Positions 33,182-46,440 of a stretch of 64,000 nucleotides of DNA are shown here, piece after piece. The notes beneath the pieces are model-generated. The model had not been told where the DNA came from. It searched no databases and saw only the letters and a program-made list of their open reading frames with translations. Source of the DNA: Gnetum montanum (lineage: Eukaryota; Streptophyta; Gnetopsida; Gnetales; Gnetaceae); contig MNCI01013809.1 in the NCBI GenBank assembly GCA_015680685.1, forward strand, positions 3,008-67,007, given 5' to 3'. The position numbers were made by a program, and so were the translations under genes. Positions within the stretch are counted from its first letter, which is position 1. Every line of letters starts with the position of its first letter.

Positions 33182-36007
33182 CCTGTAGTAAATCCTCAAT
33201 CGGAAGAGGAGGATGAGTTCGCTGCCCAATCTGAACATGAAGATTCGTACCATACGCTTAGTCCACAAACCTATGTCAACTAGATGTTTCATCCAACCAC
33301 AGGGGAAATTACGTCCCTTCAACCATTTAGACTCACTCAAGCACAAATACCTCCACCAAAAACATCCTCACTTGTTCATATCCCTCCTGCAATCGACCCG
33401 CAACTCAATACACTCCCTCTTGCTATTCTCCTCGCTGCAGCCGTAGGCCCATCTTCGCAAGTACCACCCCCTCAAAATAACGTAGGAGCAACCTTCCCAC
33501 CTCGAGTGATCAGGATGCTGCATGTGATACCAGCTTCTACGTCGGCTCATTATATCCCCTGGATCCAAACTCATGGACCCCTTTCACCGCTGCAATCCAA
33601 CAAGTTCAAGGGATCCCTACACAAAACATGACCGGGAAATGGGCAGTGATGGGTGCTCAATCACATCAACCCCCTCACTATAACATACCACCTCACATGA
33701 TTGCACCGGCCAACATTCCTCAAGGATAACCACAACAACAACAACCCCTTGCCTACAATGTGCCGCGCCTAGTACCACTCGCTATAAATATCCTGCAAGT
33801 ACAGCCTCCAACTACACAATTGTCCGCCTACCAACCCACCACCCAACAATCTAACATGTACACCGTACAACATCCCCAAGCTGCTATCTCACCTAGCACC
33901 CAAGACTGGGCTGACACTAGAAAACTAATGCAGGAACTAACTGATGAGGTCAAATGCCTCAAGACAGTCGCTGACGGAGAGTTGAAGGTAGTAGATTTTT
34001 ATCATGATGACCCTATCAGCTCTTTGGTTCTGCCCCTAACATTACCCAAGGGTGTATCATTGCCTACACTAACTAAATACAACAGGGAGACAGACCCCAA
34101 TGCTCAATTTATAACATTTAGACTAGAATACGCATTACTCCAGGCGTGGCCACATGCCATTTTACGAGTGTTCCCTATGTCCCTCGCAGGGAGAGCACTT
34201 GATTGGTATCGGGCCTTGCCGAGAAACTTGATATTTTTCCTAGAGGAGTTGTTACATCAATTCGTTACCAGGTTCAAGTATAACTTGAAACCTGAAGCGA
34301 CACTTGACAGCCTTATATAGGTCAAACAAGCACCTCTAGAACCCGTACAAAAATTCAACCAAAGGTGGAGTGCTGCCCTCAATGAGCTCCATGAGCCAAT
34401 CCCAGAGACGTACCTCCTCACCATTCTAAAGGGGGCTATTAACGACTTTTTCAAATCCAAGTTATATTATCTCAATGCGCGTAACCTTAATCAAGCCTTT
34501 GTACAGATTAAAAATATAGAGGACGCGGCCCAAAATAGCCACAATCCTATGTATTTATCCTTTAAGAATCAACATAGTAAGAAAGATAAAGAAAAGGCTA
34601 AAACGACAATAGTGGCAGTAGCGGAAACGCAACAAACGAATGTGGCACAACAAAGCAAACCGTTGGTGGCCCCTACTAATTATACTAAACCTACTCCCGC
34701 GACTGCACCAGAATTGTCCTCATCGCAGAACCCAACACCGAATCGTACGAGAAACTTTGAGAGGAAAGAACCCTCCTAATACACACCACTACCCATGAAA
34801 CCATCCCAGTTGTTCAACCAACTCCTGAAGGCTGGATTAATGAAACATAAGCAATTGTCCTCGGCAGCGATCCAAAGACATGATCGGTTCTGTCAATTGG
34901 TTCAGAACCCAACCCTAGCAACGCTGGATGAGCCCCCAGTACCCAAAGGTTTTAGGATGGATCGTTTTTGTGACTATCACCAACGTAATGGGCATGACAG
35001 ATTACTGTCACCCTGAAACAAGACATACAACGAATGATCGATGGAGGTCAAATCACTTTTGATGAGGCCAACCCGGTCCAACCGCAGAACCAGGCCATGG
35101 GTGTGTATAAATATCCTCTGAATACTAAAGAGGCACCGTACATTATTAACACAATCTACCTAGATAACGAACCTAAAACACCTAGCATTAACACTGTCTA
35201 CTCTGACCATGAGAAACAAATGCCTAACAAGCCATTTGTAGTGCGTATTCCTCCCACTGCATCAACATCCATGCCTCAACCATCATACGCCCCACATCAA
35301 CCATATGTAGTCCGAGTGCCCCCTGCCGTAACGACTTCTAACACCTTGACACGCAAAAAACCATATGTGGTGCATGTGCCTCCTACCATTACAACAACGG
35401 AGGTCCAACCTCTGCCTAAACCAACCCCATACGTCATTGGGACACCCGAAAGTCCTAATGATTACCAGTCCTCCACCTCGCAAATGCAAAGTAAACCCAG
35501 TCCTTATGTCATCAGGGTGCCCAGTTAGCCCTCCGCTCAACCACATGTGACCATCCAAACGCAACCTCCCCCTACTCCATACGTAGTGCAAATCCCAAAA
35601 TAGCTTGAGGCTCTAAAATCGACTCCACCCCCACGCCACACACGAGAACGCTTAGCGGATAAGCTCACACGCGAACGCTTGAAGAAGGAGTGTCAACAGC
35701 TAGCCGTAGGACCTCCCAAAGCCACTCCGCTAAACGCAATACCCATGAAGCCACCTAACAATCAACCAAACATAGGCCATGAGGGTGAACCATCCAGAAA
35801 ACACGATACTTCTAAAACAACAACTTCGGGCAAAAACGACAAACCAACAATGCATGAAATAAAACTGTTGGGCCCAATGGACCAAGTCACCGCCGATAAA
35901 CATGCGTCCAATAGTAGAGACTTAGCAATAGCCCTAACACAAGTCACGCAAGCACTCAAACAAAAAATACTTCATTAAGGCTAAGATCTCAAAGCCATCA
36001 CGAAGCT
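33182..36007 (+). pseudogene. E2 gag
   Basis: Same blocks as E1: GRALDWYRALP, LEELLHQFVTRFKYNL, PVQKFNQRWSAALNELHE (33960-34480), the nucleocapsid-like FCDYHQRNGHD (about 34968) and the proline-rich YVVRVP tail (35230-35600). Faults include a stop at 34318, a frameshift inside the knuckle near 35000 and another near 35965. Confidence 0.82.
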
Positions 36008-36934
36008 TTGGTGCGCATGTTAACATCTATCCCAGTAAGTGAGGACTTGCTTCCAAATGAATCTTCCATTCATGCGGTAATGTACTCACCCCAAGGGTCA
36101 ACTTCCAAGCCATTAAGTTTCCACAACGATAACATCAAGGAAGATAAGAAAATAGGGGAGATAACAACAACCCCTATGTTCATAACAATACGAGTAAACC
36201 AATTCAAGATACATAGGGTCCATGTAGATGATGGAGCTGCCACAAACATAGTACCATATCCCATAGTTGAACAACTAGGGCTTACAGTGCTAATCAGACC
36301 AACTGCCACCACATGCTTGAAATCATTTAGCGGGTCACGCATGATAGTTAAAGGAATCGTGACCTTAGACTTCATAGCAGGGGACCAATTCCCCACATCC
36401 GCCAAATTCGTAGTAATCGATGAAATGCCAGGATTCAACCTAATATTAGGAAGGCCCTGGTTAGCCCAACTGAAAGCAGTCTCATCCCCTATACACCAAG
36501 AGATTCATCTGCCTTATGAAGGTGGTGAAATCATCATACATGGGGAGGCCACTACACCCATCATCTCATCGTACATAGACACAGACCAAGGCTTAGAGGT
36601 TAAGCTCGAAGATCCTAGACAACATGACGTAAATGAACAACAACTGGTAGACGGTAATCCTTTAAACACAAAAGAAAACGCACCCAAAAAAGAAATACTC
36701 AGGTCTGACATTGTACATACGCAACCTCACTTAGAAACCACAACTGACACAGAAACCATGATACATGCCGAAGCGCAAGAAAGCACTAACGCGAGAACAA
36801 TTCCATGAGACGTCCCTTGGGCTGAATTACCATTCAACGTGATCAGCGAAGGGGACGCTGAATATAGAATCATACTTGCTAACTCTATTCCCAACGTTAA
36901 AATGCGAAAAATCAAAAAATTACTAAACCAATAA
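36008..36934 (+). pseudogene. E2 aspartic protease
   Basis: One frame from 36008 to the shared C-terminus LLNQ-stop (36932-36934), with only one internal stop (36806). Active site HVDDGAATN at about 36217 and FNLILGRPWL at about 36436 are intact. The short upstream frameshift means it is no longer fused to gag. Confidence 0.82.
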
Positions 36935-36951
36935 ATAACAAAAATAAGTGG

Positions 36952-37185
36952 TCCAAAATGACGTTAAACTACAACTAGTCCGAGACGACGTTAAACTATG
37001 ATGTCTGTAACGACATAAAACTAGCCACGATCAGAAATGGTCGTTCAACCGAGAAATCCACCTGTGTCATTCAAAACGTTCCTTGCTTACGCTGGGGCCT
37101 GAAATGGCCTTAAACTACGCATATGGCCCGAAATGGCCTTAAACTAGTGCGAATCTGGCCCGAGATGGCCTTAAACTAGATCATC
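36952..37185 (+). repeat. E2 dyad-TTAAACT array A
   Basis: Counterpart of the E1 array: GTCCAAAATGACGTTAAACT, GTCCGAGACGACGTTAAACT, GGCCCGAAATGGCCTTAAAC. Arms gtc/gac and ggcc/ggcc alternate in neighbouring units while the TTAAACT tail stays. Confidence 0.8.
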
Positions 37186-37486
37186 CACTTATACTTTGGT
37201 TTCCTCTCCAATTCTGGCTCACTGTTCGAATTTACACTTGCATTGCCATGTTGTCAATAACAATTTTCGCAATTATCTTTCGACTTATAATTACATCCAC
37301 GCATTACACTTAAACCACAAAAAGAAACCAAAACATTTTACATTGCCGTGTTATGTTTGTAATTAAACTCAAAATCAAAAAAAAAATTTTTATACATGAA
37401 ATGATGTACAAGTACAAGAGTTAACTGGTTTCATTCATCTCAATTTACAATCCCCGTATAAATTTGAGTCAGAAAAAAACTAAAAA

Positions 37487-40400
37487 CTAAACATCTGGGA
37501 CGGGAGGGTCCTAAAAATGCAAAAAGAGACAATCAACGTAAGAACAAAAGAAAGAAAAAACTTCAAACATTATGCAGCGAACGAATTTCATAATAACAAA
37601 ATGCTTACCGTAGGGGATCCCCCTAAGCCAAATTCCAACCGGTAGAGGATTTCCTCTTCTGAGACACTGGTCCAATCGGTCCCATCAAGGCCTAGGTCGA
37701 CATCTGCCAAGGCCTTCCCCTTGTCAACAGCTAACCAGGTAGGATGTTTTAAAGTGAATTCACCCACCGACACCTCCCCAGAAGCGATTGTAATCAACCT
37801 TGTAGGTGATTCCATCTCAACAGTTGTGTTTTGAGCAAAGGTATCAAATGTAGAGCGCAGACCCTCCACAAACATTTCAAGTTGGCACTTTTCAATGGAT
37901 ACTTCCTTCAAAGATTTCTTATAGTAATGCTTGTGATTCTTTTCATCCTGACCCCAGATGCCTACCTTGGAAGTGAAAGCTTTTCAATCTTGGCACTTGA
38001 GGTTTAGCAGATCCACCTGGGCCTTACGCTCTGCTAGTCTCTGTGTCAGCGACGCGTGGTGATTGAGTAGGTTCCAGTATCTAGTATACGTGACCTCGAA
38101 AATCTGCCAAGAGAGATCACCACTTAGTTTAGCAGAGGCAAACTCATACTGAGCCTTGAGATCGTCACACTCAATTGACAACTCGGAAACTTCCTTCTCC
38201 TTTGCTTGAATTTGTAACCACAACTGTTCGATGGAATGCCTACAGGTCCACAACGATTTGACGTTGTGAACGAGACCTTCTGCCACTTTGTCATAAACTA
38301 GCCTTGGCACTTGCTCAACTTCTAGGGATAGTGTGGGCAACCTCTCTATGCTAACTGTCTCACAAGGATCCCATCTCAGTTTAGCACCTATGCACACGAA
38401 AAGAACAAACGCTAAAACGACAAAAACATGGTGTGAAACTCTAAAGCTACAAACAACTCGAAACATATATACCTATCTCAGGGTGGGCTTCCTAAATTCA
38501 TTTAACAACTTCCTCAGCGATACCAGCTACAAAATCCATTTTACTTGGCATTTCGGTCCAAGTAAATGGTCCATGAGTGTGAGATGGACTAACCTTCGCG
38601 GTCCTTTCAGAGGGAACTGTTTTCATGGGCACATCCAACCGCATTGTTCTGGTTTTACCACCTTCGTCTGGAAGGGATAAAAAAAAAGTAAAATACCATA
38701 AAACAACAACTCACAAAATAACATAATAAAATCAAAGAAAACATACCATGTTCTCAGTCTCCTTCTGGGTTTGGCGGTTCGCCTAAGTCCAGTCTTCCCT
38801 TAAGGAAGCTGCTGAACATTTCATCGACACCACTCTGGTCATCTACCAGTTCAGTCTCTGTAGTATCTTCCCTCAGTTTTTTCATCCCTCCTACTTGATC
38901 TTTACCCACATCCTCCTCCTCAGTCATGAACTCTATTGTAGCTTCCTCCTCTTCAATGATAGTCTCTAATTCCTGCCTCCTCACTTCTCGAGTAAAGTCT
39001 GAAGGCATCAGTGGCATGTAAGTGGTCAAAGTAAAAATTATGAATAAGACGAAAACGATAAAGCAACAAGTGTACTAAGTTTACTTACCTCGGGCAGGCA
39101 TCTTGAACCGTATATGCTTAACCCGTGGCTCGTCCACATTTGAGGCCTCCTCGGTTGAATGTTCACACTTTGTTAGCTTTGACTTGGCCTTGTCAATGGT
39201 CTCTTTGATGACTCATTCTGCTCTTTTTGCAGTATAAGGCACGTCGTCTGGCTCCAATCCCAAACTGTCACATGTGTGGATTGAGGTACCAGATGACCCC
39301 CTTGTCATGATAGATACGGATTCATCAATTCCCTCGGGCGCATCTTGGGACTTGGCAGTTTCAAATAAATGGTTGATCCATAGATGAGATAGTTGACCAC
39401 GATCCTATAGAACATACTTGTTGTCTACACGAACCATTAGAAACTCAGCTAAGCGGTGAAGATAACCAGTAAAGAATGCAAAGATAAAGTGGGACTGCGC
39501 CTCAACATTTGAGTGCAATTGCACTATCTCCTTATGCAGGCCCAACAACAAAAATTGGGCCCAGTTATAACGCATTCCAGTTTCTAGGATGGTTTGCATA
39601 ATACGCACAGCTTCAACACCAAGACTTTGCACTTGGGAAAGGGATTTAGGGAATACCCGTGCCCTAAACAGGGGATATAATTCATTCACTTCCTCAACCT
39701 TTGACTTCCCCTACATAGGGAATCCCTTAGCACCCTTGGTAACGCCCAACCAGTCCTCTAATTCACGAACCGTATGGAGCTCTTTATGAGCCCTGTCCAA
39801 AACTACACTTACACCATCCGCCAGTACACCAAACAGGTTCGAAAAGAATTCAGGTGACTGATGGAAAACTATCTTAACACCCTTAATCCGGGTGTTGTAG
39901 TAAGAGACAGACTCATCAAAGGAATCCACGATCCTGATCATTTCTACTATCGACACATCAGGGTTTAGGGTCATAAAGAGCTCCATAAGATCAGCGTCAT
40001 TTAAACAACGGATGATGGATGGTGGGGCATGGGTACGTAACCATTTTTGAGCCTTACTGATCTCCCCGAACTTCATCGAGAGGGTACTCTCAGTTCGTCC
40101 GATTGTGACAGGGTCCCTGCCAGGAGGGATATCAACTGTAAATACAATTCAAAATCATAATATCAGTATAACCCCGGGTAGTTGAACAAACACATTAACA
40201 CATCTAGAAAATATTGTCATTTACCTTCAGTTGTGGACTTAGATGTGCCACCCAAGTCAGAGTCATGAGGAAAAATTGGTCTCTTATGCGACCAATCTCC
40301 ATGCAACCAATCTCCATGCAACCATCCACGAGCTTTGCACAATGCAAACACTCTAGAGAACCTTTTGTGAAAGTGGACAATATCACCCTTGGTTTGAGCT

Positions 40401-41748
40401 AATACAGCTCCGCGAAGGGTGGGTCCCGCCATAAAGGTCTCTAGAGTGGTATGAGCTAGAGCAAGCCCATCATCCTGAATGCATGTTCCGTCTGGGTTGA
40501 CTCGAGGTCTACAAAAGAACGGATGTCAAAACAGAAGCAAATGCCAAACGACGAAAAAAATGCCAAGCTTAAACGATCTTACCTATCCACTCGGTACACT
40601 GTGCCAGGAGGGTTCTGGAACAGCGTGTGCGCATGTGCGGCTAAAAATAGGGTGTTTTTGAGATAATCATGCCCTCGCAGTAATTGGGCCCACATGCACG
40701 CTAATGGGCATGTAGACCTGGTCCCACCAGAAGAACCGTTCTCGGTTACAAGCGGCCCCTCGTCAATGTATTCCATTAAGATCGTGACACCCTCCAAGGC
40801 TCCCGGCAACATGACATCAAGCATGCTCCATGCCACTTGTTCTCTCAGGTGCGACCAGATAACCACCTTAAACCTGTCTAGCATGAAGGCGAGGAATTCA
40901 CACGCCCCTTCCCTGAACCAGACCCTATTGTTGTCAATAGTCATATCCGAGGTAGGTTCATTGGCCTCGATGTGGCCAAACCACGCCAATACTCCGACTA
41001 GCTCAACTACCAGAAGAAAAGGTTCGGTGTCCCTGCAAGCAACCAAAATTCCACGGTAAATCGGCCATATATAGAAACAAAAAAAAAATACAAAATTTCA
41101 CGTTGTAGGAAGACACTTAGAAAAAATTACCAACTGTTTACGGTCGGCGTATATGCTGCCTAACTCGGCGTATGCGCTGTCAAGAACCGTTTTCGCTCAG
41201 CGTATACGTGGTGAAAACCCTCAGCGTATACCCCGTGAAAACCCTCAGCATATACGTCATAAAAGCCTTCAGCGTATACATTGTGTAAAGAGTCTAAGCT
41301 GAACACTGTGTAAACAATCTACGAACAGTCAGGGTATACGCTGATAAAATCATTTACACTTCATGCTGGTAAAATCGTTTACGTTGTGCATTGACAAAAC
41401 AGATTACGCTACAAACAACTTAGGCTATGTACAGTATATGCTTAGCGTATAAAAACCCTCTACGCTATCTATCTACGCCGGGCGTATACGCCGAAACCCT
41501 CTACATTAACTCTCTACGCAGGGCGTATATGCCGAAGCCCTCTACGCTATCGAGACTGTCTACACTACGAAACATGTACAGATGAAAATAACTAACAGAG
41601 GTAGGATTAGAGCCTACCTGTGTGATGATCCAGGCCATGATGGAACCCTCAGCCTGGGTAGACACTGCAGCATGGCCTCGCGCCTCTCCGCGAAAGTCAG
41701 GTCAGGTCCCTTCCTCCCATGGCCTTCCACTTCCTTGCCCTTGCCCAT
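37487..41748 (-). pseudogene. E2 antisense gene, eight exons, unknown protein
   Basis: Coding exons: 41748-41618, 41032-40583, 40508-40225, 40135-39089, 39022-38747, 38667-38473, 38387-37609, 37510-37487. Total 3186 nt, a multiple of three. Exons 1, 2, 4, 5 and 6 have the same length as in E1 (131, 450, 1047, 276, 195). Exon 3 is 15 nt longer through an in-frame duplication giving LHGDWLHGDW; exon 7 is 6 nt shorter; exon 8 is cut to 24 nt but keeps a stop (TAG 37489-37487). Exons 1-3 are fully open. Seven stops lie in exons 4-7, mostly where E1 has Gln, Arg or Trp. The exon 5 acceptor reads CA instead of AG. Function unknown; see E1 for the protein outline. Confidence 0.85.
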
Positions 41749-42040
41749 TTCAGCATCCTCTACGCTGGGATCGACAGGTTTACGCTGAGGGTCGAAATCG
41801 CTCACGCCTACGCTGAGCCTCTACGTCGAGTTGGAGTCTCTACGCTCACGCTGAGTTGGGATGTCTACGTTGACGCTTCGACCTCTACGCTCTACGGTTA
41901 TGATAGGGTTTGATTGTCTACGCTTATGCTCAGGGTTTAGGATTTATGCTTACGCTCACTGTTTACGCTTACGCTCGAGTTTTACGCTCCCGCTCGGTTT
42001 GCTTTCGGTTCACAATGCGTACAAAATGACACCCCTGCCC

Positions 42041-42050
42041 CTATATATAG
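42041..42050 (-). promoter_or_regulatory. TATA box of E2 antisense gene
   Basis: Minus strand ACTATATATAGGGGC, about 293 bp upstream of the antisense ATG (41748), at the same place as in E1. The leader between them holds AGCGTA/GAGCGT repeats. Confidence 0.72.
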
Positions 42051-42272
42051 TGCTTCGCACACCACCGCCACCGCCACCGCTGCCGTCTTGCACTTTTTCT
42101 CTTTTTATTCTATTTATTGCTCATTTTAACTAAAATTTGTTCAAAAATAAAAAAAATATATATTTAAAACAAAACAAATGCTACCACATCCTGATTCCCT
42201 TGTAAACCAACTTCAAGAGTCCACATCGAACATTTTGGCCCAGACTCTCCTGTGCAAATTTTAAGATAAACA

Positions 42273-42485
42273 TTCAGCCCGGTATGGCCTTAAACTGCCA
42301 TGATGGCCCGATATGGCCTTAAACTACCATGGTGGCCCGGTAAGGCCTTAAACTACCATGGTGGTCTGGTAAGGCCTTAAAATGCCACCTGCGGATCACA
42401 TATGGCCCGGTATGGCCTTAAACTACCACCCATGGCCCGGTAAGGTCTCAAATTGCCATGCATCCCGGTGTGATGATAAACCACC
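42273..42485 (+). repeat. E2 dyad-TTAAACT array B
   Basis: Seven or so units such as GGCCCGGTATGGCCTTAAAC and GGCCCGGTAAGGTCTCAAAT, ending with TCCCGGTGTGATGATAAACC. It lies directly upstream of the antisense promoter and of the RT acceptor. Confidence 0.8.
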
Positions 42486-42540
42486 ATCATGCATGTACAC
42501 ATGACTTACACTGCCAGAGAACATGGAATAATACCTGTTA

Positions 42541-42570
42541 GCTCATTCTGCTCTCTGTTCATTGGCAGGA
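42541..42570 (+). promoter_or_regulatory. 3' splice site before E2 RT
   Basis: GCTCATTCTGCTCTCTGTTC then ATTGGCAG/GAGCAAG; AG at 42567-42568. An ATG follows at 42580. The same layout is in E1 (acceptor mutated) and E3. Confidence 0.6.
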
Positions 42571-44160
42571 GCAAGCCCGATGGATTATCAGCATTTATCC
42601 GCACCGTGAATCATCGATGGGCCCCACGGAAAGATCGCAAGGGACATCAACATAAATCTCATCCACTTAAGTTTATCAATGGATGACGCAGTCATAGCCT
42701 CAACACAACAAACGATAGATAACTACAAAGGTATGACAAAGCCCCTTGACATAGAAGCTGAAAACATCACCGAAGACCCGTTGATCGAAACCCCCATTGC
42801 CATGCCCGATGGAGAAATTAAAATATTAAAACTAAGTACATTACTGCAACCTCAACTGGCCAAAGACATAGAGGATGTGCTTAGGGACAACATAAAGGCA
42901 TTTGCTTGGTCATACATGGACATGCCCAGATTGGACCCTCAAATCATCCAGCATAATATTATCCTTGATCCAAAATTGAGGCCAGTGAAGCAAAAAGCAC
43001 GAAAGGTTAAACCTGAGGTGGCGTTGGTAGTTCGCAATGAGATCACCAAACTTTATCAGGCTGGTTTCATTCGGGCTGTCGATTACGCCGAGTGGGTATC
43101 CAACATGGTCATTGTCCCGAAAAAGAACGAAAGCATTCACTTATGCATTGACTTCTGGGATCTTAACGTTGCAACCATAAAAGATGATTTTCCACTACCT
43201 AGCATCGATCAACTTGTCGACTCGACCGTTGGGCACACCCTATTATCTTTTATAGATGGCTTCTCGGGATACAACCAGATATGCATTAACCCGGAGCAAT
43301 AGCTCCGGACTACCTTTATGACACCATGGGGAACCTTTTGTTATACAATGATGTCCTTCAGTCTCAAGAACACTGGGGCCACATATCAAATGGCAATGAA
43401 AGTCATCTTTAGCGATTACATGTTACACTTGCTCAACGACTACGTGGACGACATTGTGGTTAAATCAAAGATATCAGAGCAACATATACAAGATCTTGAC
43501 TTAGTACTAAAACGTTGTTTAAAATATGAGCTGAGACTTAACCCAAAGAAATGTGTCTTCTGTGTCAAAACAGGCAAAATGCTTGGATTCATAGCTTCAG
43601 AAGTAGGGATACAAGTAGACCTCGATAAAGTTAAGGCCATAACAAACTTAAAACCACCTCGCAACCTTACCGAACTTCGAGGTCTACAAGGTAGATTATA
43701 GTTCATCAGAAGGTTCATAGAAAAACTAACAGACAAATTAAAACCTATGAATCACTTATTATGCAAGAACGTCCATTTTGAATGGACTCCACAGTGCCAA
43801 GAAGCATTCGATAATATTAAAATAGAACTTGCCCGACTACCCACGGTTTATACACTTCAAAATGATAAACGGTTTTACATCTACCTTGCCACTTCGGATT
43901 TGTCAATCACGTCTATGCTTTGCTAGAAACAAGATGATGGATCCGAAGTCCCTGTCTATTACTTAAGCCATGCATTAGTTGCCCATGAGAAAAAGTATAA
44001 CGAGGTGGAGAGGTCATGTTTGGCTTTGGTCTTTTCTTTAAGGAAATGGCGACATTACCTCTTCCGTAACCAGGTCAATATAATCTGCAAGGATAATGTG
44101 CTCAGAGCAATCACAGGAAACATTTATGAGACAAGTTGAATAGCCCGTTGGAAAGCCATG
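42569..44160 (+). pseudogene. E2 reverse transcriptase and first RNase H
   Basis: Blocks AFAWSYMDMP, GFIRAVDYAEWVSNMVIVPK, LCIDFWDLN, FIDGFSGYNQICINPE, TPWGTFCYTMMSF, YVDDIVVK and LRGLQGRL are all in one frame from 42679 to beyond 43699. The first RNase H follows (FYIYLATSDLSITSMLC ... HYLFRNQVNIIC). Stops at 42610, 43300, 43699, 43924 and later sites disable it. The usual PFGLKNA is SFSLKNT here. Confidence 0.85.
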
Positions 44161-44700
44161 ATAGCTAAGTTTGACCTGCACTACATAGTGTAATCATCAG
44201 TTAAGGGTCAAGCCATAGCAAATCAAATGGCCACGTCACCAACGCACGATCAAGCAATGATAGAGCCAGAATTCCCAGATGAAAATATAAGCACAATAGA
44301 CATAGTACCCAATGACTACGATGCCATTCTAGACTTTGATGAAGCATCCACCTCTCGAGGGGGAAGTGCTACTACTATCATCACCTATCCCTCCGGGGAG
44401 ATCAGACCCTTTGCTTATCGATTCAATTTTCATTTTACCAACAACATAGTAGAGTACAAAGGTCTCCTTAGAGGTCTCATGGCAGCACTAGCTTTAGAAA
44501 TCACATGGCTTGTGGTCAAAGGAGACTCACAACTGGTCTTAAACCAAGTCACAGATATTTATACATGCAAAGAGCAACATTTACAACCATACTGTGACTT
44601 AGCAAAATACTTAATGAAGCAATTCAAAAACATTGATGTGCAACACGTCTCTAGAAATGATAATACCATTGCAGACGCACTGGCTACCTTAGTGTTAAAC
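44161..44700 (+). pseudogene. E2 archaeal-type second RNase H
   Basis: LDFDEASTSRGGSATT, NNIVEYKGLLRGLMAALALE, VVKGDSQLVLNQV, VSRNDNTIADALATL: best-preserved copy in the window, one open frame from 44227. The Gly after the first catalytic Asp is Glu (FDEAS for FDGAS). Confidence 0.8.
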
Positions 44701-45899
44701 ATATCGCCTGACATGTTCCATACATTACCAAGCTCCATAATCAGTTGTGCCAAACCAATAACCGATACTCCTGATATGTTACCAATTTCATCCGTTAGTA
44801 CAACACACGCGATAGAATAGTATGATGACATAAAAGAGTACCTTCTACACGGTGAAACACCGCAACATTTAACGAACGCACAAAAAGACGCGGTACAAAA
44901 GTGTTCTAGGTAGTATGCACTGGTAGGGGACACATTGTGTTGTCAATCCTACGAAGGAATATTGCTAACATGCATTAGTAGTACTGATGCCCAAACCATC
45001 GTTGAACAAGTACATGACAGACTATGCAGAGGACATATAGCACCAAAAGCAATGGTGACAAAGATAAGACGCTTAGGCTATTATTGGCCACACATGAAGT
45101 ATGATTGTCTCTCCAAGGTTAAAACATGCAGTACCTGTCAAAGACATAGTAATCTAATCCATGTCCCACCAAATGACTATGCAACTTTGAAAGACTACAT
45201 CTAAACATGTATGCAACTTCATTCTCGAAAACAATGTAACCCATTTTGGCATTTCGATGACCATCATCACTGATAATGGGCCACAATTCAGCAATGCCAA
45301 AACAAAAACTTTTTGTGAAAGTCTGGGGATCAAAAACTTATTTTGATCCCCTTACTACCCTCAGAGCAATGGGCAAGCAGAAGCAACAAACAAAACCATT
45401 ATTACAATACTTAAAAAGATGCTTACCCAAAGCAAGCGAAGGTGGCACGAACAGTTGGTATACGCATTGTGGGCATATCGTACTACGCATCGGACTTCAA
45501 CAGGTAAAATGCCATAGAGTCTTGTTTATGGTTCAGAAGCTGTTTTACCTTTGGAATTGTAGGTACCATATTTAAGGATCACATTTTCTGGACTCCTTGA
45601 TGAAGGGCAAAACAATGACCTACGCATCATTGACCTGGACCCGGTGGAGGAGGAACGCATATGTGTACTTGATCAGATCAAATGGTACCAAAAATAGCAA
45701 TGACAACGCCATCGGCACGACATTCGACCTTGTACTTAAGGCTGTTCGGGAACACCCGGACAAATTCTCAGCCAACTGGGAAGGGCCCTACTTGATCACC
45801 AAAGCATATCACAATGGAGCATTCAAGTTAGCTGATATGGAAGGAAATGAGCTCAAAAATCCAACCAATCACTCTTTCTTGAAACCGTTCCATATTTGA
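44701..45899 (+). pseudogene. E2 integrase, internally deleted
   Basis: Zinc-binding region (VHDRLCRGHIAP ... CSTCQR) is present. Relative to E1 roughly 130 bp are missing after VPPN (45172), removing the WGLDLIRP block with the first catalytic Asp. TDNGPQF and NGQAEATNK follow in shifted frames, then the C-terminal NWEGPYLITKAY module, ending FHI-stop at 45897-45899. It cannot work. Confidence 0.85.
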
Positions 45900-45914
45900 A
45901 TACAGGCTCAGGTA

Positions 45915-46440
45915 CGTGTGAGTCCTGGCATCATGACTATAAACTGATACCACAGCAAGTCCTGGCATCACGACTATAAACTGATACCACAACGAGTCCT
46001 GGCATCACGACTATAAACTGATACCATAGTAAGTCCTGGCATCACAACTATAAACTGATACCACAGTGAGTCCTGGCATCATGACTTAAAACTAATACCA
46101 CAGCGAGTCCTGGCGTCACGACTATAAACTGATACCACAGCTCGTCCTGGAATCATGATGGTAAACTGATACCACAGCTCGTCCTAGCATCATGACGATA
46201 AACTAATACCACACAGTGTCCGCAATGACAATAAACTAGCATCCTTCCGGTACAACAATAAGCTGCCACAATCCCACTCGCCAGAGTTCGCGAAGACTAT
46301 AAACTGGTTTGCCTCTTCACGGTCAGCTAAGACTAGAAACTGGCAATGCACCATCCTCCACGATGCTAAATGGGAAATGTCTAACGGGTCATGACATAAA
46401 ACTAACCCATGATAGTCTGCTAAGACTATAAATTAGCAAG
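45915..46440 (+). repeat. E2 dyad-ATAAACT array C
   Basis: Starts with about six tandem 37-bp units (starts at 45922, 45959, 45996 and on) containing GTCCTGGCATCACGACTATA-AACTGATACC, then more varied units (TGTCCGCAATGACAATAAAC, GTTCGCGAAGACTATAAAC). Arms gtc/gac, tgtc/gaca. Confidence 0.85.
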
